Shown here piece by piece: positions 18,034 to 25,787 of a stretch of 64,000 nt of DNA. The position numbers and the translations under genes are program-made. Under the pieces are notes generated by a model. It made no database searches and was not told the DNA's origin. It worked only from the letters and a program-made list of their open reading frames with translations. Each line of letters begins with the position of its first letter. Position 1 is the first letter of the stretch. This DNA comes from Corynebacterium hansenii (GTDB lineage: Bacteria > Actinomycetota > Actinomycetes > Mycobacteriales > Mycobacteriaceae): contig NZ_CP047211.1 of the NCBI RefSeq assembly GCF_030408795.1, positions 2,046,001 to 2,110,000 on the forward strand, in the 5' to 3' direction.

Positions 18034-18813
18034 TCATGGGGCATCCGGCTCCTCACCGGCGGTCAGGTACGCAACGGTCTGATCGGGCGCCTCCAGGAAC
18101 TCGCGCATGTCCGCCACGGCAGCGCAGTCACCCCATTCCGTGACGCGGATGCCATCCTCCGTCAGCTCGAAGATGGTCGCGCCGGGGATCGCCAGGAGGA
18201 TCGGCGAATGCGTCGCGATGATGAACTGCGCCCCGCCTTTCGCCAGCTCGTCGATCTGCGCCAACAGCGCCATCTGCCGCACGGGCGACAGCCCCGACTC
18301 CGGCTCGTCGAGCAGGTACAGGCCGTCGGCGAAACGATGAGTCACCATCGCCCACACCGATTCGCCGTGCGACAACCGATGCAGCTCATCCGGCCCGTAG
18401 ATCGGGGTCTCCGGCGGCTTCTCGTCGATCTCCTGCAACAGGCGCAGATGGCTTTCCGCCCGCAGAAAATAGGCGTCGGGAGGATTGCGGCGCCGCACCA
18501 GCCCCATCGCATGGTGCAGCGGCGAGGCGTCGTCGAGCCCCGAGAACCGCATGTGCCGCGATCCGCCGTCGGGATTGCACCCGGCCAGCTGGGCGATGGC
18601 CTCCATCAGCGTCGACTTTCCCATCCCGTTGTCGCCGGCGAAGAGCGTCACGGGCGTCGGCAGCGGCAGTTCCCCCAGGTCACGCAGGTGCTTGACGACG
18701 GGCAGCCGCAGCACCCAGTCCTCCCCCGCCCCGGGACCGCCGTCTCCGAAGGCCTCGTCGACGCCGGCGATGCGCAGCGCCCTGACGTACGGGGCCCGGT
18801 CCGGTTGTCTCAT
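18034..18813 (-). CDS. AAA/ABC-type ATPase, COG3910-like
   Basis: A soluble 259-aa ATPase of the RecF/SMC-like ABC class without transport partners. Walker A is FAGDNGMGKSTLME (about residues 56-70), Walker B is LYLLDEPESGLSP, the switch histidine is in FIIATHSPIL, and a signature-like LSHGESVW precedes Walker B. Such stand-alone ATPases are widespread and of unknown function, sometimes linked to DNA repair or phage defence; no nuclease or other effector gene is adjacent here. It carries the word CGTCGTCAAGC in the stretch coding LPVVKHLRDL (18690-18700). Divergent from the MFS gene at 18858 across 44 bp. Confidence 0.85.
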   Translation of the reverse strand: MRQPDRAPYVRALRIAGVDEAFGDGGPGAGEDWVLRLPVVKHLRDLGELPLPTPVTLFAGDNGMGKSTLMEAIAQLAGCNPDGGSRHMRFSGLDDASPLHHAMGLVRRRNPPDAYFLRAESHLRLLQEIDEKPPETPIYGPDELHRLSHGESVWAMVTHRFADGLYLLDEPESGLSPVRQMALLAQIDELAKGGAQFIIATHSPILLAIPGATIFELTEDGIRVTEWGDCAAVADMREFLEAPDQTVAYLTAGEEPDAP

Positions 18814-18857
18814 GCCCGCGACGATACGCGCGGCACCCGGGGCCTAGACTGCCGGGA

Positions 18858-20177
18858 ATGACCGTCGATCCCCGCAGCCGAATCACCGCCCGAGCCCTCA
18901 CCGTGTGGGCCGCGGCGGTGCTCGTGTACCTGGCCGCGATCACCGGGCGGACGTCCTTCGGCGTCGCCGGCGTCGAGGCACTCGACCGGTTCGGCGTCGA
19001 CGCCTCGCGGCTGGCCGTGTTCACCGCCGTGCAGGTCGGCGTCTACGCCCTGGCGCAGATCCCGGTGGGCCTGGCCATCGACCGCTTCGGCGCGCGGCGC
19101 ACGATGGTCGTCGGCGCGCTGGTGATGGCCGTCGGCCAGATCATCCTGGCGCTGACGGCGTCCTACCCCATCGCCATCCTCGCCCGCGTGCTCATCGGCG
19201 CCGGCGACGCCAGCGCATTCCTGTCGGCGATGCGCCTGCTGCCGGCCTGGTTCCCGCTGAAGGTCACGCCGCTGTTCACCCAGCTCACCGCCGGGCTCGG
19301 GCAGATCGGCCAGTTCATCTCGGCCGTGCCCTTCCTGCTGCTGCTCCACGCGCAGGGATGGACCGCGTCGTTCCTGGCACTGGGCTCCGGCATCGCGCTG
19401 GTGGGCATCGCCGCCGCCGTCGCCATCGCCGACGTGCCCAAGGCCCCTGCCGAACCCCAGGGGCATGACTCGCCGCGCGCCGGGGCGTCGTCAAGCGAAG
19501 GGCCGCGCGCGACCGTGGGCGAAATGCTCGGGATCGTGCTGCGGCACCCGGTGTGCTGGCAGGGGTTCTTCACTCACTGGGTCGGGCTGATGCACCAGGC
19601 CACGTTCACGCTGCTGTGGGGCATGCCCCTGATGACGCTGGCCATGGGCCTCGACCCGGCGACGGCGGGCGGCGTGCTGGTGGTCAACACCATCGCCGCG
19701 GTGGCCGCCGGGCCGCTGATGGGCATGGCGTCGGCGCGGTTCGCGACCCGGCGCGGCACGCTGACCGTCGTCATTTCCGTTGTGCTGATGGGCATGTGGG
19801 TGGTGTTCCTGCTGCCCGGCGCCCCGCGCGGGTTGGCGGCGATCATCGCCCTGAACATCGCCATGGCCGCGCTGTCCTCGGCGTCCAGCCTGGGCTTCGA
19901 CTCCGTGCGCGAATCCGTCGACCGCCGCGCCCTGGCCACCGGCACGGGGCTGGCGAACATGGGCGGCTTCCTGGCCGCGATGATGGCGGCGCAGGGCATC
20001 GGCGTGCTTCTCGACGCCTCGTCCGGCGGCGACGGCTACCAATGGGCCGATTTCCGCGTGGCCTGGGCGGCGATCGTGGCCGTGTGGGCGCTCGGCATGA
20101 CCGGCCTGATCACGTCGATGGCGCTGCGGCGGCGCGCCGAAAAACGGGAAGGCCGCCACGGCGTCGAACTCCGGTGA
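18858..20177 (+). CDS. MFS transporter
   Basis: A 439-aa inner-membrane carrier with about 12 hydrophobic segments. The first half has GRTSFGVAGVEAL in helix 1 and the motif A loop GLAIDRFGARRTMVVG. A hydrophilic central loop (KAPAEPQGHDSPRAGASSSE, about 193-218) separates the halves and contains the dispersed word CGTCGTCAAGC (19486-19496). The overall pattern resembles nitrate/oxalate-formate-type or hexuronate-like MFS proteins, but the substrate cannot be named. ATG at 18858 follows directly on GCCGGGA. It converges on the collagen-like membrane protein gene. Confidence 0.85.
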   Translation: MTVDPRSRITARALTVWAAAVLVYLAAITGRTSFGVAGVEALDRFGVDASRLAVFTAVQVGVYALAQIPVGLAIDRFGARRTMVVGALVMAVGQIILALTASYPIAILARVLIGAGDASAFLSAMRLLPAWFPLKVTPLFTQLTAGLGQIGQFISAVPFLLLLHAQGWTASFLALGSGIALVGIAAAVAIADVPKAPAEPQGHDSPRAGASSSEGPRATVGEMLGIVLRHPVCWQGFFTHWVGLMHQATFTLLWGMPLMTLAMGLDPATAGGVLVVNTIAAVAAGPLMGMASARFATRRGTLTVVISVVLMGMWVVFLLPGAPRGLAAIIALNIAMAALSSASSLGFDSVRESVDRRALATGTGLANMGGFLAAMMAAQGIGVLLDASSGGDGYQWADFRVAWAAIVAVWALGMTGLITSMALRRRAEKREGRHGVELR

Positions 20178-20258
20178 TGGGCCGGTCGGCGGATCAGGCG
20201 CGCGAGGCGGGACTCCGGACGGTGCCCGGCCCCCTGCCCGAGCCGGTGTCGGGCCCTC

Positions 20259-21143
20259 TTACTGGTCCTTCACCCACGTACCGCATTCGGTGGTCTGGAA
20301 CGAGGCGTCCGTGTCCGAGATGGTCACGATCTGCTGGCCGCCGCCGAAGTTGTTGGCGATGATCTCCTCGAAGTTCCCGGACGTCCCGGACAGCCGCGCC
20401 CAGTAGCACGAGTCGGACCCCTCGGTCCGGTACGTGCCGGGCTCGACGTCGGTGCCCACCTGGAAGATGCCGTCACCCTCGATCTTCGGGGCATCCGGGT
20501 TCTCGCCCTCCGGCGGGGCGGGCTCCTCGGACGCGGGGACCTCGACCGTCGACTCGATGGTGGTGGTCGCCGTCGTCGTTTCCGTCACCGGCGTCGGCTC
20601 GGCCTGCGTCGCGGACGCCCCGAAGTAGCCGCCGAGGCCGCCGAGCAGCAGACCCGCGACCAGGCCGATGCCGCCGAGCAGCAGCCCCTTCGACGCGCCG
20701 CCGCCCGATGCGGGCCCGTCACCCTGGGGCTGCGCCGATGCCGGCGCGCCGCCGTACGGGGCCTGCGGTTGCGAGTCGTCGGCCGCTGGCCTCTCGCCGC
20801 CATCCGCCGTCCGGCCGTAGGGATTGGGCCCGCCGAACTGATGCGTCGGGGCGTCCCCGTCGAGACCATCGCTCCAGCCGTTGCCGGCCGACCCGTACCA
20901 GCCGCCCTGGGGCGCACCGGGAGTCCCGTGAGCGCCCGGAGCCCCCGCCGCCCCGGCAGAACCCGCCGGCCCTGCGGAACCGGTGGAACCCGCCGCCCCG
21001 GCGGCACCGGGGTAGCCGGAGTGCCCGGGATAGCCGGAATGCCCGGGGTAGCCGGGGTAACCGCTGCCGGAGGCCCCGCCGGTGCCCTCGCCGAATCCGG
21101 ATTCGGGGCCGGCGTCGCCATGCCGGCGGTTGTCGTCGTTCAT
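20259..21143 (-). CDS. Membrane protein with collagen-like Gly-rich N-terminal region
   Basis: A 294-aa protein anchored by one transmembrane segment (GLLLGGIGLVAGLLLGGLGG, about residues 165-190). The cytoplasmic N-terminal part has a collagen-like Gly-X-Y tract (repeats of GYPGHS then GSAGPAGSAGAAGAPG, about residues 24-75) and a disordered Pro/Gln section. After the membrane come a Thr-rich linker (VTETTTATTTIEST) and a folded C-terminal domain: GDGIFQVGTDVEPGTYRTEG, CYWARLSGTSGNFEEIIANN, IVTISDTDASFQTTECGTW. That domain recurs in actinobacterial exported proteins and has one Cys pair (CYW, ECG). Function unknown. AAAGGA precedes the ATG. Confidence 0.75.
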   Translation of the reverse strand: MNDDNRRHGDAGPESGFGEGTGGASGSGYPGYPGHSGYPGHSGYPGAAGAAGSTGSAGPAGSAGAAGAPGAHGTPGAPQGGWYGSAGNGWSDGLDGDAPTHQFGGPNPYGRTADGGERPAADDSQPQAPYGGAPASAQPQGDGPASGGGASKGLLLGGIGLVAGLLLGGLGGYFGASATQAEPTPVTETTTATTTIESTVEVPASEEPAPPEGENPDAPKIEGDGIFQVGTDVEPGTYRTEGSDSCYWARLSGTSGNFEEIIANNFGGGQQIVTISDTDASFQTTECGTWVKDQ

Positions 21144-21250
21144 GTGGGTCCTTTCGGCGGAAAACGTCGTCGATGACAATACCCAGTCGTTCGTCCGTCG
21201 TCCGGCGACGCGGCGCGGATACCTGCGCCGGGGCCGTTAGTCTGGGGCGC

Positions 21251-22657
21251 ATGAACCCGATTGACATCCGTTCACCCTTCCGCGAGACGCTCCACCGCCT
21301 GACCGAAGACTGCCGCCCGGTCACCGACGGCGAGAACGCCTCGTACATCCCGTCTCTGGCGGATGTCGATCCGGACCTGTGGGCGACGGCGGTGATGAGC
21401 CCCGAGGGCGACCTGTACGCCTTCGGCGACGTCGATCACGAGTTCACCATCCAGTCGATTTCCAAGCCGCTGGTCTATGGCCTGGCCATCGAGGAGCTGG
21501 GCCTGGACACCGTCCTCGAGCGCGTGGGCGTCGAGCCCTCCGGCGACGCCTTCAACGAGATCTCCTTGGATGCGAACGGCCGCCCGGTCAACCCGATGAT
21601 CAACGCGGGTGCGCTGACGGTCCACGGCCTGCTGCAGGAAAAGGTGGGCGGCCGCGCCGACGACCTCATCCTCGACGGCCTGTCGCGGCTGGCCGGCCGC
21701 CGCCTCGACTCGGACCGGGAGGTCGGCGAGGGCGAGCGCGACACGGGCTTCCGCAATCGGGCCATCGCCAACCTCCTGCGCTCCACCGAGACCATCACGT
21801 GCGATCCGCTGCAGGTCTTCGACGGCTACAGCTGGCAGTGCTCGATCAAGCTCAACGTGTGCGACCTGGCGACCATCGGCGCGACGCTGACCACCGGCGG
21901 CGTGCATCCCGTGACCGGCGACCGGGTGTTCCGCGAGGAGACCGTGCAGTGGATCCTGTCGGTGATGTCGACGTCGGGCATGTACGACTCGGCCGGCAAC
22001 TGGATGAACTACGTCGGCGTGCCCGCAAAGTCGGGGGTGTCCGGCGGCTTGTTCGGCGTCATCCCGGGCGAGCTGTCGCTGGCGTCGTTTTCGCCGCGGC
22101 TGGACGAGCACGGCCATTCGGTGCGGGGCAACGCGTTCTTCCACCGGGCGTCGTCGGAGCTCGGCCTGCACATGATGCGCGTGACGGGCCGCCCGCATGG
22201 TGCGCTGCGCCATCGGGCGGTGGTCGACTTCGACGAGGACGGCATTCAGGACACGACGCTGCTGCGCCTGTACGGCGACATCGATTTCTGCTCCTACGAG
22301 GCCATCGACCGCGAAGTCACCCGCGGCGCCGCCTCCGGCACGGGGTTGTTCGTCAACCTGGTGGAGGTCCGGTCGCTGGCGCCGAAGGCGAAGGAACTGC
22401 TCGAGGAGCTGCTGATGGCGGCCGGCGAGAAGACCACCACCTACGTCCACGATCCGGCGAATCTGCTGGACCACGCCGCGTGCTCGGCGCCGCAGTGGGT
22501 GGACCAGGCCGAGATCCGGGAGTACCGCTCCGATCAGCCGGAGCGCCGCCCTCCCCGCAAGCTGCTGCGCCGCCGGGACGCGCGCAAGCCCGGCCCCGGG
22601 CGCAAGCCGGCGGCCAAATCGACGGCCAAGGGTTCCGATTCGCGCCGCAAGCGCTGA
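21251..22657 (+). CDS. glsA: Glutaminase (serine beta-lactamase-like fold) with C-terminal extension
   Basis: Hydrolyses glutamine to glutamate and ammonia. The glutaminase domain (residues about 1-310) contains the SxxK catalytic motif in QSISKPLVYGLAIEELG, NPMINAGAL, and KSGVSGGLFGVIPGEL, which covers the third conserved motif. A further 110-aa region (VDFDEDGIQDTTLLRLYGDI onward to about residue 420) looks like a STAS/anti-sigma-antagonist fold, as in long actinobacterial glutaminases. A basic Lys/Arg/Pro tail ends the protein. 468 aa in total. ATG at 21251. Next to it a hairpin built from two copies of the dispersed word serves as probable terminator. Confidence 0.93.
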   Translation: MNPIDIRSPFRETLHRLTEDCRPVTDGENASYIPSLADVDPDLWATAVMSPEGDLYAFGDVDHEFTIQSISKPLVYGLAIEELGLDTVLERVGVEPSGDAFNEISLDANGRPVNPMINAGALTVHGLLQEKVGGRADDLILDGLSRLAGRRLDSDREVGEGERDTGFRNRAIANLLRSTETITCDPLQVFDGYSWQCSIKLNVCDLATIGATLTTGGVHPVTGDRVFREETVQWILSVMSTSGMYDSAGNWMNYVGVPAKSGVSGGLFGVIPGELSLASFSPRLDEHGHSVRGNAFFHRASSELGLHMMRVTGRPHGALRHRAVVDFDEDGIQDTTLLRLYGDIDFCSYEAIDREVTRGAASGTGLFVNLVEVRSLAPKAKELLEELLMAAGEKTTTYVHDPANLLDHAACSAPQWVDQAEIREYRSDQPERRPPRKLLRRRDARKPGPGRKPAAKSTAKGSDSRRKR

Positions 22658-22763
22658 CCCCGTCTCCGCACCACCGCGCCGTCCCGGCGGCGCGGGCTTC
22701 CGCACGTCCCCGGGGCCCCGGCAGCGGCGTCTTCCTCCCGCACTGCGGGGGCTTGCGCCCCGT

Positions 22764-22812
22764 GCTTGACGACGCCCGCCGCTTCCGGCTCCGACGTGGG
22801 GCGTCGTCAAGC
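22764..22812 (+). terminator. Terminator-like hairpin made of an inverted pair of the dispersed word
   Basis: GCTTGACGACGCCC (22764-22777) pairs perfectly with GGGCGTCGTCAAGC (22799-22812), a 14-bp stem with a 21-nt loop. The stem is two inverted copies of the 11-base word CGTCGTCAAGC. It sits about 110 bp after the glutaminase stop, where a terminator is expected; there is no long T-run. Confidence 0.6.
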
Positions 22813-22843
22813 GGCGCAGCGATTGCGGGGGCGGCGAGGGAGC

Positions 22844-22885
22844 TATACCGTTGACGTGACATCAACTAGCGAAGGGTCACGTCAC
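22844..22885 (+). promoter_or_regulatory. RosR-like operator region upstream of FMN reductase
   Basis: TATACC (22844-22849) could be a -10 box. GTTGA (22850-22854) and TCAAC (22862-22866) form an inverted repeat whose right half TCAACTA equals the half-site at 3252-3258; the left half is displaced by 3 bp from the RosR spacing. A second overlapping inverted repeat pairs TGACGTGAC (22852-22860) with GTCACGTCA (22876-22884). From memory, RosR in C. glutamicum controls an FMN reductase gene. Confidence 0.5.
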
Positions 22886-22887
22886 AC

Positions 22888-23430
22888 ATGAAGCTCGGCA
22901 TCATCACCGGAAGCACCCGCACCGGCAACGTGGGCGCCGCCGTCGGCGACTGGGTCGTCGAGAACCTCTCCGACCGCACCGACATCGAGATCGCGGACCT
23001 CAGGGTCGCGGACTTCGACCTCGACTTCGTGTCCGAGGCCATCATCCCGGGCCAGGCCAACGGCAAGTACGAGAGCGCGCGGACCACCAAATGGGCCGAG
23101 GCGATCACGGCGTGCAACGCATTCATCTTCGTCACCGCCGAGTACAACGCCGCTCCCCCGGCGGCGTTCAAGAACGCCGTCGACCTTCTCTTCGTGGAAT
23201 GGGCGGACAAGCCGGTGGGCTTCGTCGGCTACGGCTTCCACGGCGGCGAACGGGCCATCAAGCACTGGCGCGACATCACCGCCAACGTGAAGCTCAAGCC
23301 CGCCGACGCCACCGTGAACATCTACCTCGGCGACGAGTACCCCGACGGCGTGCTCACCCCGGCCGAGGGCAGGGCCGGCGAGCTGCAGAAGCTCGTCGAC
23401 GAACTCGCGGCACTGAACGGCCGCGACTAG
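22888..23430 (+). CDS. NADPH-dependent FMN reductase (flavodoxin-like)
   Basis: A soluble 180-aa flavoprotein reducing FMN or quinones with NAD(P)H. It begins MKLGIITGSTRTGNVGAAVG, the phosphate-binding loop of this family (GSTRxxxxG). FVTAEYNAAPPAAFKNAVD is the signature Y-N-x-x-x-P-x-x-x-K-N-A-D, and VGFVGYGFHGGERAIKHWRD closes the flavin site. Length is normal. The start ATG at 22888 matches the family N terminus exactly. It is preceded by a MarR/RosR-like operator and followed by a terminator shared with the converging mpaB1 gene. Role in oxidative or quinone stress is inferred from the family and the operator. Confidence 0.9.
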   Translation: MKLGIITGSTRTGNVGAAVGDWVVENLSDRTDIEIADLRVADFDLDFVSEAIIPGQANGKYESARTTKWAEAITACNAFIFVTAEYNAAPPAAFKNAVDLLFVEWADKPVGFVGYGFHGGERAIKHWRDITANVKLKPADATVNIYLGDEYPDGVLTPAEGRAGELQKLVDELAALNGRD

Positions 23431-23465
23431 CGGAGATCGAGCCGGCATGAAGCCGGCATGAAAAA

Positions 23466-23493
23466 TGCCCGCGCGACGACCGTCGCGCGGGCA
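23466..23493 (-). terminator. Strong intrinsic terminator for mpaB1 (probably bidirectional)
   Basis: A perfect 12-bp stem TGCCCGCGCGAC / GTCGCGCGGGCA with a 4-nt loop. Read on the minus strand it is followed by TTTTTC, so it terminates the mpaB1 transcript; it may also stop the FMN reductase transcript. Confidence 0.88.
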
Positions 23494-23525
23494 CATGGGG
23501 CTCCCTGCCGGGGCTCCCCCGGCCG

Positions 23526-24482
23526 CTAGGACCGGGGGGCGTCGCCGGCCTCGACGCGGTGCATGCCCGACGGGCACGAGGGCATCGACGGATTCTCGGT
23601 GAGCACGCCGCGCTCGGGCTCGAGCCGCAGCTCCCACAGCGGGTTCTTGCCGCGCTTCATGTGCCAGCGCAGATCCCAGAGGATGACGCGCTGGAACAGC
23701 TTGCCCATCCACGGCTGGGTGATGGCGTCGGCGATGCGCATCGGGACGAGGAACGCCCGGTACAGCCGCGCATCCTTCTCCGTCCACTCCCAGCCCATCA
23801 GGTGGCGGATGTCGGCGGGCGTCGACGCGATGGTCAGCCACCGGTACAGCGGCCCGGCGGTCGAGCTGATCAGCTTGCCGATGGGCCCCCACGCGTCGTT
23901 GACGAAGCGCAGGCTGGCCAGCTCCTCCAGCTTCTCGCGGATCGGCTCGTCGATGGTCATGTCGGCGACCATCCCGTTCCAGCGGTCGACGTACTCCGAG
24001 TAGGACTGCGGCCACATCGACTCGCGGACGTTCAGCGCGGTGCCCAGCGGGGCGGCCTCGCGGATCATGCGGTCACGGACGTCCTCGGGGAGATCGCCGT
24101 AGAGCAGCTGCCACTGGTCCAGGTAGAACCGCATGAGGCACATGGCCACCCACAGCTGCAGCTCCGGGCTGTTCGCCGAGTACTTGACCGGGCTTCCGCC
24201 GGGCCTGGACCGCACGTGCGAGTGCACCTCGCGGACGACCTCGCGGAAGTAGTCCATGTCTTCCTTGGTGCCGTCGGTGGCGACGGCCAGGAACATCGCC
24301 GTGGTGCGCGTCCGCTTGAGGGGACGGTGGAACGCGCTGCCCGACGTGACGCGGCTTTCCGCGACGCCGTACCCCACTCCGGGGTTGGCCAGCTGCATCA
24401 CGAGGTTCGCCGCCTGGTTCGTCATGCCGACCATGGTCAGCAGATCCGACAGACCTTCCGCCTTCAATCCTGCTCGTTTCAT
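23526..24482 (-). CDS. MpaB/DUF2236-family putative oxygenase (paralogue 1)
   Basis: A soluble 318-aa protein related to the MpaB/latex-clearing-type (DUF2236) family, which includes heme-dependent oxygenases. Matching features are a short Gly-rich N-terminal segment (NPGVGYGVAESRV), RTRTTAMFLAVATDGTKEDM, the histidine in REVVREVHSHVRSR, YSANSPELQLWVAMCLMRFY and the phrase DRWNGMVADMTID. The start at 24482 is preferred over 24509 because GAAGGAT lies about 9 bases upstream of it. Two paralogues occur at 36282 and 39018, closest by eye to the latter. It is divergent from the Mce ATPase gene, and its promoter shares a GTTGCA-N2-GTTGCA element with the mpaB3/tetR promoter. Substrate unknown; oxidation of an Mce-imported lipid is inferred. 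Confidence 0.8.
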   Translation of the reverse strand: MKRAGLKAEGLSDLLTMVGMTNQAANLVMQLANPGVGYGVAESRVTSGSAFHRPLKRTRTTAMFLAVATDGTKEDMDYFREVVREVHSHVRSRPGGSPVKYSANSPELQLWVAMCLMRFYLDQWQLLYGDLPEDVRDRMIREAAPLGTALNVRESMWPQSYSEYVDRWNGMVADMTIDEPIREKLEELASLRFVNDAWGPIGKLISSTAGPLYRWLTIASTPADIRHLMGWEWTEKDARLYRAFLVPMRIADAITQPWMGKLFQRVILWDLRWHMKRGKNPLWELRLEPERGVLTENPSMPSCPSGMHRVEAGDAPRS

Positions 24483-24556
24483 GTGGATGAGATCCTTCCG
24501 GGGTTTCATGCGGGCGATCGTTGGAGCCTGGTGAGCGGCTCAACCCGTCACTGTCC

Positions 24557-24590
24557 GCAACACTACAACACCTTTCGTTGCAGCGTTGCA
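24557..24590 (-). promoter_or_regulatory. Inverted repeat and GTTGCA direct repeats upstream of mpaB1
   Basis: GCAACACTACAAC (24557-24569) is an imperfect inverted repeat (11 of 13) of GTTGCAGCGTTGC (24577-24589). The right arm contains GTTGCAGCGTTGCA (24577-24590), nearly identical to GTTGCATTGTTGCA at 40054-40067 between mpaB3 and tetR. Probable binding site of a common regulator, the adjacent TetR protein being the best candidate. Confidence 0.55.
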
Positions 24591-24635
24591 AAAATCACTC
24601 GCGGGGGTGGATTCTTTCATCTTACAAGTGATCGC

Positions 24636-24652
24636 TGTCACATATGTGATAT
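24636..24652 (+). promoter_or_regulatory. Shared mce motif upstream of the ATPase gene
   Basis: TGTCACATATGTGATAT contains a perfect 12-bp palindrome TCACATATGTGA (24638-24649). The same motif (TGTCACATATATGATAT, 16 of 17 identical) lies upstream of yrbEA on the opposite strand at 36092-36108, in the same orientation relative to its gene. It lies 58 bp ahead of the ATPase start codon. Confidence 0.6.
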
Positions 24653-24709
24653 ACAAAACTTCAACGCTTTTTGCATCACCCCCCTCCCCCAACTCGAAGG
24701 AATCACGGC

Positions 24710-25705
24710 ATGGGCATCGAAGTTTCCGTCGAAGGCCTCGGAAAGTCCTTTGGCAAGCAAAGCATCTGGGAAGATGTGTCCCTCACCCTCCCCGCAGGGG
24801 AGGTCAGCGCCCTGCTCGGCCCGTCGGGCACCGGCAAATCCGTGTTCCTCAAAGTGCTGCTCGGCCTGATCCGGCCCGACGAGGGGCACATCTACGTCGG
24901 CGGCGTCGACCTGACCACATGCGCCCCGCGGCACCTCTACGACATCCGCCGCTACTTCGGCGTCCTCTTCCAGGACGGCGCACTGTTCGGCTCGATGAGC
25001 CTCTACGACAACGTGGCATTCCCGCTGCGCGAGCACACCAACAAGACCGAGACCGAGATCCGCTCCATCGTCATGGAGAAGCTGGAGATCAACGGCCTGG
25101 CCGACGCCTGGGACAAGCTCCCGGGCCAGATCTCCGGCGGCATGCGCAAGCGCGCCGGCCTGGCGCGGGCCCTCGTCCTCGAGCCGGAGATCATCCTGTG
25201 CGACGAGCCGGAGTCCGGCCTGGACCCCGTGCGCACCGCGAACCTCTCGCAGACGATCATCGACATCAACGCGCAGACCGATGCGACGGTGCTCATCGTG
25301 ACGCACAACATCGGCATCGCGCGGAGCGTTCCGGACAACCTGGGCATGCTCTACGCCCGCAAGCTCGTGGAATTCGGGCCGCGCGAGCTTCTGCTCACCT
25401 CCGACAAGCCGGCCGTCCGCCAGTTCCTGGCCGGCTCGCGATTCGGGCCCATCGGCATGTCCGAGGAGAAGGACGCCACGGACTTCACCGCCCGCATCAC
25501 CGACGACCCGAACATGATCCGGGACCTCGACGTGCCCGTCGAACCGCAGATGGAGCCCTCTCCGGGCCTTCCCCCGCGCCAGGGCGCGCTGCGCCGCCGC
25601 GAGCGCATGCAGCGCCTCCTGCAGGGCAACGGCATCTCCCCGGCGGCCCGTGACGCCATCGAGAACTGCCTCCGCACCGGCCAGCAGCCGAGTCTCTCAC
25701 GGTGA
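24710..25705 (+). CDS. mceG: Mce-system ABC ATPase (MceG/Mkl/MlaF-like)
   Basis: Cytoplasmic ATPase that powers the YrbE/Mce lipid importer. Walker A GPSGTGKSVFLKVLLGLIRP, Q-loop in GVLFQDGALFG, signature QISGGMRKRAGLARAL, Walker B ILCDEPESGLDPVRT and the switch histidine in LIVTHNIGIA are all intact. FQDGALF and SGGMRKR are characteristic of the MlaF/Mkl branch. Beyond about residue 250 is the extra C-terminal region typical of actinobacterial MceG, ending in basic RRRERMQRLLQGNG. 331 aa; GAAGGA before the ATG. In M. tuberculosis mceG is unlinked from the mce loci, whereas here it is within 0.5 kb of the mce operon, convergent with it. Its last four codons lie in a 32-bp tandem repeat. Confidence 0.93.
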   Translation: MGIEVSVEGLGKSFGKQSIWEDVSLTLPAGEVSALLGPSGTGKSVFLKVLLGLIRPDEGHIYVGGVDLTTCAPRHLYDIRRYFGVLFQDGALFGSMSLYDNVAFPLREHTNKTETEIRSIVMEKLEINGLADAWDKLPGQISGGMRKRAGLARALVLEPEIILCDEPESGLDPVRTANLSQTIIDINAQTDATVLIVTHNIGIARSVPDNLGMLYARKLVEFGPRELLLTSDKPAVRQFLAGSRFGPIGMSEEKDATDFTARITDDPNMIRDLDVPVEPQMEPSPGLPPRQGALRRRERMQRLLQGNGISPAARDAIENCLRTGQQPSLSR

Positions 25706-25787
25706 CGGCCGGCGGCGGCGCGGGTCTCTCACGGTGACGGCCGGCGGCGGCGCGGGTCTCTCACGGTGACGGCCGGCGGCGGCGCGG
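25692..25787 (+). repeat. Three perfect 32-bp tandem repeats over the mceG stop codon
   Basis: The unit begins GTCTCTCACGGTGACGGCC and repeats at 25692, 25724 and 25756 without a mismatch. The mceG stop (25703-25705) lies in the first copy, so expansion or contraction would not change the protein. Perfect identity implies recent duplication. Confidence 0.9.

Noticed and set aside
18034..18813. Phage-defence ATPase system (OLD/Gabija-type)
   Set aside because: The ATPase is small (259 aa), has no TOPRIM domain and no partner effector gene next to it.
24638..24649. GlxR/CRP binding site
   Set aside because: TCACATATGTGA has the half-sites in the reverse order and spacing compared with TGTGA-N6-TCACA.
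25692..25787. CRISPR-like array of 32-bp repeats
   Set aside because: The units are directly adjacent with no spacers, and no cas genes are present; it is a simple tandem repeat.
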